39,183 nt of DNA from Vermamoeba vermiformis (taxonomy: Eukaryota; Tubulinea; Echinamoebida). The notes below the pieces were generated by a model. It searched no databases, was not told the origin of the DNA, and worked only from the letters and a program-made list of their open reading frames with translations. The DNA lies in the NCBI GenBank assembly GCA_045837725.1, contig JBEWZL010000134.1, forward strand, positions 1 through 39,183, written 5' to 3'. The position numbers were made by a program, and so were the translations under genes. Below, in pieces: positions 22,233 through 32,479 of this stretch; the first letter of the stretch is position 1, and each line of letters opens with the position of its first letter.

Positions 22233-25200
22233 ATGAATCTCCTAACTTCTCCTCGGCCTTCATCTCAAGTATACTTAGAATCAATAGGGTCATTGTAGTC
22301 GCTAGATTATTAATATGACTTGATTTTAGGTGATTGGCTTGACCATTGATCAGGATGACAAAAACAAATTAAACGAAAAGCTTAATACAATTGAAAAATT
22401 ACAATTTACATGGGAGAGCACATTCAAATTAGCAGAGCATTATTTGGAGCGATTAGCAGGTAAAATAGACTCAAAATACTTCGGGATCCTGATCTAAACT
22501 GTTACCTGTAAAATCTAAATATCGGCAAAATTATTTAATAGCGCCAATAGAATATACATATATTTTTATGACGAGGAACAGCAAAAGGAAATCAATGCAA
22601 CCTCCTGATTTAGTAATTCCGAAACTGTTGCTTTAGATCAAATTCCCAGCTTGATTTCAGGATTAAAGCCCTATTATAATCATATCGCTAATATTACGAT
22701 TACAGAAATATTAGTAGTCGGTGGCAATGTTATTCAATCGATAGCTGCGGCGGGAGAAGTACATCCAGATCTACGAGAGGTTTCTAAGCACTTTTTAGCC
22801 TCACAACAAGCAACTGCCGAGAAAATAGTACGTAATATGATTATCTATTCGTTAGTTCGAGCACTGGGCGTTTAGTTAATGGAGATCTGTCTATTACGTT
22901 AATTAAGCCGTGTCAACTTCAGTGGATTAATTCCCATACGGATACATTTGCATAATATTCCTAATATGACATTAATTTTTGCGTTTACATAGCAAAATGA
23001 AGGTCTTCATAAAGTGCGGATCGATTTTTGGACATTTGACGACGCAGCTTTGTCGTTATTGAAGGTAATTCGAGATAATCATGTTTAGAACTATCGTACT
23101 ATTATGATCATAATTTTGGAACAATTTAAACCAAATTCTAAATTAAATAATAATGGCAGGCAATTTTTCCGATTCAATTTCGATTCAAAATCGGATCCAT
23201 TTACGCTTCTTAGCAGTATTTATGTAAATACGTATTTTGAGCTATTTTAACGATATATAAACAGAAAAAGAAGGTCGAATTCGATTTACTCGATGAAAAG
23301 CTGTCGGATTTGCGCGATCAATTTAGATCGAAGGCGTTTATCGAGAATAGCGAAAAGAAAGCAAAGAAAATCGATTCAGTACGTCATAATTAGCAATTTT
23401 ATCAATAATATCATGCTAATTTCGTTTTTTTAAGATTGCTACTGCATTAATCAATACTTCTGAAGATCACCAAGCAGCTTTTAAATATTTAAATGAAGGT
23501 CTTAATGATTTCATTGATCGATTGACGATGGATTTGGCTAAGTTAATGAAATTAGTAAGTTTATTAATGCACATTTCCGCTGCTGGATCGGACATTTGTT
23601 CGAATTTGTGTTTTTTTTCGATCAGATCCGCGGATTTGCATTTTCTCAATTAAAATAGTCCAATATACAACATAATGATCTAATAAGATAGATTTAAACT
23701 TAAATATAAAATATCGGCTCACAACCCCAAAATTCATTTTCATGAAATAGTAGATTTCGGTAGACGTTACTAATTTTAGTGATTCTTTGTTACATTATTA
23801 CTATAAATGATCCAATTAACGCGTATTTATTCAATAGATGTTAGAGTGCCAAGAAATAACAGGCGCAGCGATTGTTGAAAATGTTTCGGGTCTTGCAGAA
23901 GACAAAAAAGTGCTTAAAAACTATGTATCTCAATTGCGGAGATCAACGATGAGCTTGCCGGTAAGATTTGCAATTCTATAATCATTCGTTCATGAACGAA
24001 AAGATATTTTTTTGGATCGCGAAAATAGACTAATTTTATTTTGGCTTTAGAAAACGGTGCAATTGACCTCGCAACAAATATTAAGGAATTTAGCGATCAA
24101 GAAGCATTTCTTAGAATTTTGCGACAAACAACATAATTCAGAGGTAATTAATTTAGATCGGATCTGATTTTTGGTCTTTTTGGTTTAACGCTTAATTTTA
24201 TTGTAGAATATTCTATTTTTGGAAGAAATATCAGTATTTAAGGCGATGAGTTCATATTCAAAGCGTCTATTATCAAAATCAAGGCAAATTACAGAAAAGT
24301 TTATCGATCCCGAAAACGGCATTCAGATCCAGCCCATTAATATCGATGGAAATACAGCGAATACTATCAAATCAAGTATTATCAAGGAAGAAGTGACATT
24401 AGAGCTATTTAATCAAGCCGTCAAAGAAATTGAAACAATTGTTAATACGAGCATCATTCCGAAGTTTTTGAACAGCGATATTTTCAAGGAAAAAGTCGAT
24501 CCGTTACTCAAATTGAATATTACTTATTATAGAGGTACGTGTCTATATTTAGAATCGTCCAAGTATTAGCACAAAATTTTGGCGCTAATTCGTTACTCGA
24601 TCTGATCCATTTCATCGTCTTTATAATAAGACTATCACCTTATAATCTTATATTAGTATGTCTCGTAATACCATTTCTGATTTTTATTTCCTTTTATAGA
24701 AACTAGCGATGAAGTTTTGGCGTCAGCAGCGCGAGTCATTTCGAATCCACTGGCAATGGATTATTTCACCCACTTTTTAGTGTAAGTAACAATAATATAG
24801 CGAATAGATTTATATATATATAAATGGTTATAATTAGAAATTGAATATTGAGCGTTTGGTTGAGTTTTGTCGAAGCTTTGCGACAATTTATTGACTTTCC
24901 TAATTTAGGCAACAAAGTGGCGTGATTTTCATCAATTTGCTGTTGGACATTGAAAAGGCTTTGCGATCACCACAGCGCGAGTACGACGGACTAGCTAAAA
25001 ATATTGAAAAGCTGTTGTTTGAAGACGAAGAATTAATGCAATCATTAAAGGTACGGCGTGGATCCACGAACAAAAATACTTGCAAAGTTAACTTTGACGC
25101 GATTTTAATTCTTTTTCTCGTTACAGGATGCCTCAAATATTGAAATTAGAGAAGACGAAGCTTTAACTAATCAAGAGTTGCAAAGGTAACGCGAGTTTTA

Positions 25201-27439
25201 GTAATTTCCTTTTATGGAAGTTCAAATAAATTACGGATGCCTGATTATGAAAAAAATATTAATTCGAGATTTTTTTTTGCAGGATAAGATCGTTAGTGAT
25301 TAAAATATTAGAGACCAAATACATGGATGAATTTCTGGAGAGCAAACTTTGCAGCGATTTCAAGGCACGATGGGACATAGCACGTGTCGAGTACCTCGAT
25401 TTTCATGAACGAGAAACTCAACGAAAACTCGATGGACTTAGTTCGGGACAAGAATCTGATTCGAACTCGAACAAAGAGGTACGATTACCAAAAAAGGAAA
25501 TACCGCAAATTTGAGCTTATTATAGGTCGTATAAATAATTGGTTAACATTTAAATCGTTTTCAGATCACGCCAGAACAGCGCAAATTGAAGTTGATGCGC
25601 ACGAAGAGTTTGATCGAACGATCAGCCATTCCTTCATTCCCACCACCTGAAGAGAGCTCTTCGCCAAAGACATTGAAAGTTCTCGAAGACAAACGCGAGG
25701 TACGTAGCAAAATTAATCTCAATTCAGGGATCTAATGCAATATTCAATTTCAGAGCCGCAAATCGATGAAAAGTCCTAGAAAAGTTTCTGTTGAGGCTGA
25801 AAAGTAAGTATAGAGCCAGAGAAACGATATTTTGTTAATGACACTTTGACACGTGTCATCGTGAGTGTCAGTCAAGATCAGTGTTGACCTTAGCTGACAC
25901 GATTCGAATTTGACACTTAATGAGTTGACACGTGTCATTTTTGGGATAAAATAGCGGTTGTATAAATATGTAATATCTTATTTAATCTTGTTATTTTAGG
26001 GTGATGAAAAAATTGAACAAAAAAACAAAAAAGCGATTAAGATCAAAGTAAGCACTAGATAACGAAAATATCGAGAGTAATAAGTATACTAATATTATAT
26101 TCTATTTTTAGTACTTTATCGCTGAAAATTAGCGGTGCTGACATGCAAATGATGGAAGCAATTTTGAAAGATCCGAACGGCTTGCCTGTTTTGTTAGAAT
26201 TCGTCGCTGGCTCACCTGAAGAAAGCGTAAGTTATCGATATTATTGCTATATTTAATAATAACATTTCTATATTAGGCTCTATTGAATTTTTATTTGGAC
26301 GTTGAAAATTTGACGAAGCTAGAAAATGAAGAACAGATTAAAGAAATGGTAAATATAATAATCTATAGTATACTTTTATATCATATTAATATTATGATGT
26401 AGATTGATTTAATTTGGCAATCTTATTTTGTCCAAGAAATTTTGCCGAAGCTAGATCCGGAAATAACTAAGTCCCTAAAGAAGAAATTTGCTCAAAATCA
26501 AGTAAGTTCATACGAAATAGATTAATATAGTATATTCGTATAATACTAACGTTTCTATTAGGATATCGATAAGTTTGTATTCGACAAAGCTAGGACGAAC
26601 GTTTTTGAAATTATGGCGAGTTATATTTATCCGAGGTAAGCTAAATTATTATTATAACATCTATTTTCCCATTAATAATTAGTTAAAAACGTTTTCTTGC
26701 GTTTTAAATTTCCAGTACAAACGCAAATCTACGAAAAAAATTTCAAATCAGCGTATTAATTAATTTTATTACGTATTATAGGTTCATATTGAATCAAACT
26801 ATCGAGTTTTCAAAATCAACGCCTAGTTCTCCGCGAAGTATGAGTTCTTCATGGTCGAGCGTCGAATCTAGTCCAAATGGTCTTGGTAACAGCACTGGAA
26901 GCTTGAATAGTCCTACGCCTAGCTTTAAGAGTACTAAGAGCCCTTCGAAGAGGTCATTAAGATCCTCAAAATCGGCATCATATTTACCGACTCAAAGCGA
27001 GATCGAGCCGGCGCCAAAAGAACCAAGCAGCATCGAGAAAATTGACGTAAATAGACGAGGACCTGAACGAAAGACATCATTCAAGTTACCAGACGATGAG
27101 AACAATACTAACAGCAATAATAATACAAATACAAATACCGAATCCAGTACAACTTCCAAAAAAGGAAAAGACGTGGATCCGCTAACGCAATCTGAGACCA
27201 GCGAGAGGTATAAGAGCTCTAGTCGTAAAGAAAAATCTCGGTCAGACAAAAAGAAGAAAAAGAGGTCTATCAGCGATGAAGATATGAAGAAAGTAAAGCC
27301 AGTTAAATCATCCGGCGAATTAATTTCGCCAAGAAATTCCTCGAAAGAAAGTTTAAATGGCTCGGCGAGTAGTTTAACGAGGAGCTTGAGTACCGTTACT
27401 AGGAGCTCTACGAACTCGTTATTTAATTCGAACAAATAA
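22233..27439 (+). CDS. multi-RGS protein: helical N-terminal region, three RGS domains, Ser-rich tail
   Basis: Twenty-one exons (22233..22268, 22330..22459, 22637..22827, 22993..23064, 23265..23378, 23435..23554, 23838..23960, 24051..24143, 24207..24534, 24700..24781, 24909..25050, 25127..25185, 25283..25478, 25565..25699, 25754..25803, 26000..26047, 26112..26226, 26277..26348, 26403..26501, 26562..26635, 26782..27439) join in phase to 978 aa. Residues ~13-262 are long amphipathic helices rich in Lys/Glu, BAR-like in character though not proven. RGS1 (~268-390) has SENILFLEE, the INID loop and the IIPKFLNSDIF terminal helix. RGS2 (~405-540) runs from VISNPLAMDYFTHFL to ILETKYMDEFLESK. RGS3 (~645-765) runs from ILKDPNGLPVLLEFV to MASYIYPRF. 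RGS domains speed GTP hydrolysis by G-alpha. The last ~210 residues are Ser/Asn/Lys-rich and likely phosphorylated. The short 12-codon first exon is the least certain piece. Confidence 0.9.
25847..25858. promoter_or_regulatory. TGACACGTGTCA palindrome, intron of triple-RGS gene
   Basis: Perfect 12-bp palindrome within the 196-bp intron at 25804-25999. The intron carries about eight TGACAC/GTGTCA half-sites in ~100 bp. TGACA-NN-TGTCA matches the dimer site form known for TGIF-class TALE homeodomain proteins; the CACGTG core would also fit a bHLH or bZIP dimer. The role is inferred. Confidence 0.45.
25926..25937. promoter_or_regulatory. second TGACACGTGTCA palindrome in the same intron
   Basis: Identical to the copy at 25847, 79 bp downstream. 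Single TGACAC half-sites lie between them at ~25895 and ~25911. Confidence 0.45.
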
Positions 27440-27584
27440 TAAATCGTTACGAAACCTTGTTTATAGTCGAATTGCTGCTCTTTCCAGTTAAAATACTTAG
27501 ATAATGTTTTACCTACATAGAGGATCTGATGTTCAATTGTTTGTTGGGATCCGATCAGGACCGGATGTTTATTTCAACTGCAGA

Positions 27585-28700
27585 TCAGAACATAATCAAT
27601 AAATTCGCAGCAGCAATGCAGAGAGCGCCAGCAGAAATGATCTTCGAAGCGGGGCTTGTACCAGGGGCTTGAGTTGCTGGCTTACCACTCGGACCATTGG
27701 TATTGCCAGAAGGACCATTCGTACTGCCAGATGGAGTATTTGTATTGTCAGAAGGAGTGTTAGTAGCACCTGCCATAATAAATTAATAAAATTGATTAAA
27801 AATTTTTGCAATGCTTCGCGATTGTTTTTTGACCTTAATCCAGTTACGTTCGATCGTAAATCATTATTATTTAATGCAATGAATAAGTAATGAATATTAT
27901 TTTGTTCGCTTACTTGGAGCAGAGGGAGGAAGAGCGACACATCCGGATTGCACAAATGACAGACCAAAATCTGCGCTGTAAGCGCACTCTTCAGAAGCAG
28001 AGAGTTCAGTACACAGAGGTGCAGAATCAGGGCACAACGTAGCGCCAAGCACGCCCTGTGAAGAGCACGTGGTGTTGACATGGATTACTTGATCGTCCAC
28101 GGAATCCCATGAAACCAAGCCAAAAAAGATACCATTATAGTTTTCGGCGACTATATAATGATATGATTACAAAGGGAATCGTTTTGAAGAGTTTAGTACT
28201 GTCAGAAAAGAAAATCGGGACGGATTCACAAAAAAAGATTTTTCAGCGTTAATTAATTTCAAAATTATAGAATTCCTCTTATGCAATATTATGCTTACAG
28301 TAGTGCACTTGAATGGGCTCAACGGAGCAGTTTTCTGCGTTGTAGGTCGTAATAACAACCGGCAAGGATTCGGTTTCAGTCAAATTAGGCATCAGACTCT
28401 TGCAATAAGGCGCATAGTAAATAGAATGAGGTTCGTAGCCTTGAAGAACCTGGCATTGGTAGGATTGGGCTACTTCTTCAGCAGATCTTTTCGCATCGCA
28501 CCATCTTCGTCCGGATGTCTGAAAACAGTAGATTAAATTCTATTCTCAATTATATTTTTAATAATATTACGTACTATTTGTACGGCAACAGGAGTGGTGC
28601 AATTGCTGTCAGAATAGGTCACATAGTAAAACCAATCCGCTGCGCTAACAACAGAGACGCAAGCAATTAATAATAACGAACTAATCAACAACTTTTGCAT
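27585..28700 (-). CDS. secreted Cys-rich surface protein with GPI-like tail
   Basis: Exons 28700..28575, 28518..28299, 28150..27914 and 27769..27585 join in phase to 255 aa. MQKLLISSLLLIACVSVVSA is a signal peptide. The mature ectodomain has about a dozen Cys spread evenly (for example SDSNCTT, RWCDAK, YQCQV, AENCS, TTCSSQ, LCPDSAPLCTE), probably disulfide-paired, and a few N-glycosylation sites. The final exon encodes a stalk of short repeats (NTNTPSGSTNGPSG) followed by a Ser/Ala cleavage-like region and a hydrophobic end (ALCIAAANLLIMF) with no basic tail, as for GPI attachment. It ends 146 bp from the stop of the convergent triple-RGS gene. The family is unrecognised; small Cys-rich secreted families of this kind are common in amoebae. 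Confidence 0.85.
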
Positions 28701-29160
28701 TGTGTATTACTATTGTAATTGCAGTAAATAAACAACAAAACGCAACGATTTTGCTTGTAAAATGGAATTCTAAAAGTGACACGTGTCATTGTGACAGCCA
28801 GGAACGTTCCTTGAACCGCAACACGGATAATATTCATTAATTATTATATACTAATAAATTGAGCAGTTTCGTATCCTACTCATCGCTGCCTTGATTTGCC
28901 GCAGATCTGCTAATCGATAAGCAGATCTGTTTCGTTTTTCAATGCTCGGCGGTTCTTTTTTGCTTGAGCTGGAATTTCATATATCACGTTTACTTATTAT
29001 AATCGAAATACATCTTTCTCGATTCTATAGATAACAGCTATCAATTTTTTTTGGATCTGGCATTGTTTTAAAGGTACAAAAAGTTGATTGTTTTTACTCG
29101 GAATATTTACACTATTAAATATTAATATGGCGTTCAATCGTATAATATGCACAATTTGAC
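28701..29160. other. promoter region of the Cys-rich surface gene and 3' flank of the Zn2Cys6 gene
   Basis: About 460 bp between two minus-strand genes, AT-rich. It contains the palindrome at 28777 and two GCAGATCTG words 11 bp apart near 28909-28929. No coding potential seen. Confidence 0.45.
28777..28788. promoter_or_regulatory. TGACACGTGTCA palindrome in a promoter
   Basis: Perfect copy of the palindrome found twice in the triple-RGS intron. It lies 77 bp upstream of the ATG of the Cys-rich surface gene, a position expected of a transcription factor site. A TGACA half-site follows at 28792. Confidence 0.5.
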
Positions 29161-31484
29161 TCAATAACCGTTATTATTATTGAACTCGTACTGATGTTGA
29201 TGCGTCAGATCCAAATCCGGATCTGGCTCGTTCGAAAAATCAGGCTCTAAATCATCGTCATCACCGTTCCATATTATATTAGGACTAGGATTTGTATTGG
29301 TTGATGGACTACTGTCGCTTTGTGATGTTTCCATATTTAGAAACGACGGTGCATTTGCCATGTAATTCATCACTAATCGTTGAATTTCACTGTTCATGTA
29401 CCAAATAAGGCCTAATAAAATAAGATTATATTAGTAACAATATATATATATATATTAGATAAATATAAGCTTTGGTTATTTAGTTCAATTTATTCGATTT
29501 TTTTGTCCGAGCTGGATCTACCGTCAATTGAAAATTCGAGAATGGCATTTAGCATATTATATTTATTATAATATTGCTAATATTTTTCTCGCGATCGATC
29601 GGTAAATTGAATTCCACTGTAAATTGTTTTGCGTGACAGATCCAATACTTAATATTTTTCACGAATAAATTTTGATCTTAACAATTAATTAAAGGAATAT
29701 ATAGATGGTATATTCGAATGAAAATTACCAAATATGGAAGTTATTTTTTCAAATCAAACTGTTCAGCTGAAAAATCGTACCTTGTTTAGATCTCGTTGGT
29801 TCTCGATTAGAGATCGATACCAAATATAGATAATAGTCAAATAAGCTCGAAATCCACAATCTGACAGCATTGCTAGGTAATTGCGTGAATGACAGTGCTG
29901 TCGTTTGAATGTAATTTCCAACGCGATCTGGATCCGGATGTACCCTGCTGATTTCTAGACCACTGCGTATGCCGTATATACAAATAGTATAGTAGTTCTT
30001 ATGAAAGGTGTCACTAATGCTATCAATAAGCGGTTCAATTTCTTTCAGCGTATTGTCGATCCAGCTAGATGTCGAATAAAATAATTAATAGACAAGCACC
30101 AAATAGGCATTATTAACATATATAATAATATTTAAGAGCATAATAATTACTATAAGGTTAAATTACTGCGTTTAAAATGAGTTTTCGATTTTTTTTAGCG
30201 CATCTGGATTTGATCCCAAATTTTTGTTACTAAGGTTACGTACTGATAAGCTTCTTCGTTGTAAATAAAATCGGGTAGCGTTACCGAACAGAAGACGTAT
30301 ATTACTGTAGCCATTATTTTTTGTTCGTTGCTTTTTAAGCCCTACATCCACGATGAAAAAATTAAAATTCAGCAAAAAATATGATTTTAAGGCTTTGACT
30401 TACTTGATTCCGCGAGATTTTTTGTAATTTTTGCGTCCATGATACTCGTTGAATAGGATCACTCGAAGCTACGCTTAAATAAGAATATAATCTGAAAATA
30501 AAATTCGGTTAGATCCGGATTCGCCAAAAATTTAAATTTGCGATTAATTATCTTACATATCGAGAATAGGCTCTGATATATTTTGTTCCATAGTGTCCAA
30601 AAAGCCTAATGTCGTCGAAACTAACGTCTTAATTACGGAATATTTTCCGCTGACTCCAGCGCACATAATTAAATACAGCAAAGTTGACGCCATATTGTTG
30701 CTAAAATTAGGATTGTATTGGGCATCTCTATCGACCAATAGACTCGTTATTATAGACGTTGAAATGCTTTGAAATTGATCCGCCAAATCTGTCAAATTCA
30801 GCAACTTCGTTCCTGTCAAAGCAATTAGCTGATATACCATAGAAATATATAATACGTACCTAGTGTAAATATTGATGCATATTCGCCCATCGGAACTAAA
30901 ATTTCTACGCTCGACGAACGGATGGAGGCAAAAAACTCTTCGGGCAATTGCTCTAAAAACTGCTTCCAATATGTATTTGCGATATCTACTGAATAATCAA
31001 ATTTAGCTCCGGGTATGAATGGTCCAATTACGCTAATGAACGTGTCTAAGACGATTTTTGTTGCAGATGTGGATTGCAAAAATTGTTGCGAGTCGGGCGT
31101 GAATTGAGGCTTTCTATCATGTTCATATTTAGCTGCTAATTCCTCGAATTTCTTTTTCCAAAATTGCGCTTGGTTTTTTTGACTTTCAAGCTCGAGTTTT
31201 AAAGCATCAACTTGTCGGGTCAATTGCACGGTCAGATCCAACTTCCTTTTGACGCGCTCTTCTTTTGGTATTAATTGTCTATCATATTGGCACTGTCGGT
31301 TTCTTTTTTTGCATTGAAAGCAAGGAAGTGCCCCATCGCACTTGATCTTCCTTCTATTGCAAAAATCACATGCTGGATGCTTAGAATTATTTTCTTTTTT
31401 TCCAGTAATTGTTTCTTGATTATTAGAAGTTGAAAAATCTTCAGACAACTCGTCAGATTCACCACGGGGCGAAGTTTTCTCCAT
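29161..31484 (-). CDS. Zn2Cys6 (fungal-type) transcription factor
   Basis: Exons 31484..30860, 30812..30557, 30491..30404, 30341..30244, 30064..29781 and 29411..29161 join in phase to 533 aa. The zinc cluster C-x2-C-x6-C-x5-C-x2-C-x6-C uses Cys 39, 42, 49, 55, 58 and 65 (core CDFCNRRKIKCDG). A basic linker and a short coiled coil (RQVDALKLELESQKNQAQF) follow, as in Gal4-class dimers. The remainder is helical, consistent with the fungal-type middle region, and the C-terminus is acidic and Asn-rich (DDDDLEPDF), a candidate activation domain. This class is abundant in fungi and present in small numbers in amoebozoans. Intron 1 is 47 bp. Target genes are unknown. Confidence 0.9.
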
Positions 31485-32029
31485 TCCAAATAGATCTTTA
31501 CTGACGCTAATAGGTGTATTTACATAGATTACTATTGTTTAGTATCGTTTCATATCTTAAAATAAATGCCTTGTCATCGTGCGAAAAATGAAATTGTTTC
31601 CCGCGTGATTTTGATTGTTATTATTAGAATCAAATCGAGATATAACATCCTACCATAAGCACACTCGTGTTAATGATACTATAATACCACGTAGCGATTG
31701 GAATTCGGTAATGTAACGGAGTTTCATAGGGCGACTTTTGGCATTGCAAATTTTACCAGGTTAGATGTCAATCGAATTAATTGACTAATATTTATTTATT
31801 TATTTATTAATTAGCACAGTTGGTTGAGCGGGATATTATTATCAAACTCTCTATAAATCCATGCATCTAATTTTTTTGGGACTCGCGTTCCCGTGCTGGT
31901 TTATTAATTTAATAGTAATTGTATCCCGAATAATTATTTTGTTCATATTTATTTAATTACAGTTGCATAGTGTCCATATCAAGTTACCGAATACAAAGCC
32001 AACGTTCTAACCCAGCCCTATCGATGCAT
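31485..32029. other. intergenic, upstream of the Zn2Cys6 gene
   Basis: About 545 bp of AT-rich DNA with a TATT-rich run near 31790. A tRNA A-box-like word occurs at 31812-31823, but no complete cloverleaf could be built. No gene seen. Confidence 0.4.
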
Positions 32030-32299
32030 TCAGGCAATAGCAAAATAAGGATGCTCTTTGTTCATACGTAGTCTTTTGTACAACGAGCCTGTGCATATAG
32101 TTCTCACAATTTGAACGAACGCTGGATCCCGTGCCTGAACTCCGGATTTGTTCACTAGTCCAAAAAACCCGTGTACGAAAAATGGGCTGATCGGGCCGAA
32201 ATTATTTTTGATGGCCAAATTGATTGGTAATACTGTATTAATCATTCCTGTACCATACAGAAGGATTTTAGTAGATCCGGCCCAAAATCGTTCACGCAT
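32030..32299 (-). CDS. unassigned 89-aa ORF
   Basis: Uninterrupted ATG-to-TGA frame with normal codon choice and a protein-like mix: a hydrophobic half (GTGMINTVLPINLAI, ISPFFVHGFFGLV) and a basic second half (SLYKRLRMNKEH). No neighbouring exon joins in an obvious way. It could be a short gene, an exon of a larger gene whose other exons I missed, or a gene remnant in the rearranged region that follows. An antisense open stretch covers part of it and is judged less protein-like. Confidence 0.3.
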   Translation of the reverse strand: MRERFWAGSTKILLYGTGMINTVLPINLAIKNNFGPISPFFVHGFFGLVNKSGVQARDPAFVQIVRTICTGSLYKRLRMNKEHPYFAIA

Positions 32300-32479
32300 T
32301 TTTGGATCTCAACAATTTCACTGCACCTACAACAGATTCTTTTAAGCGCTATCTTTGCTGTCCTCACGAACACAGAGATAACAACGGCGTACCCGAAATC
32401 GACGTTTTTTTATTCAAGTCTAACTAACGATGTTCAGTAAACAAGCGCAACCAATTTTGTCTAAGATTTTCAAGAATTA

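Noticed and set aside
22542-22636. Open stretch that could extend exon 2 of the triple-RGS gene
   Set aside because: It reads a peptide in phase after an ATAG acceptor but ends in TAG right where the next exon starts; the single acceptor at 22636 joins exons 2 and 3 cleanly.
26992-27435. Minus-strand open frame of 147 codons
   Set aside because: Antisense shadow of the Ser-rich tail of the triple-RGS protein, with low-complexity Phe/Leu translation.
31812-31885. Possible tRNA or tRNA-derived SINE: TAGCACAGTTGG matches an A-box and a GGGA/TCCC stem follows about 60 bp later
   Set aside because: The acceptor arms do not pair, the T-loop lacks the conserved A, and no second copy exists in the window.
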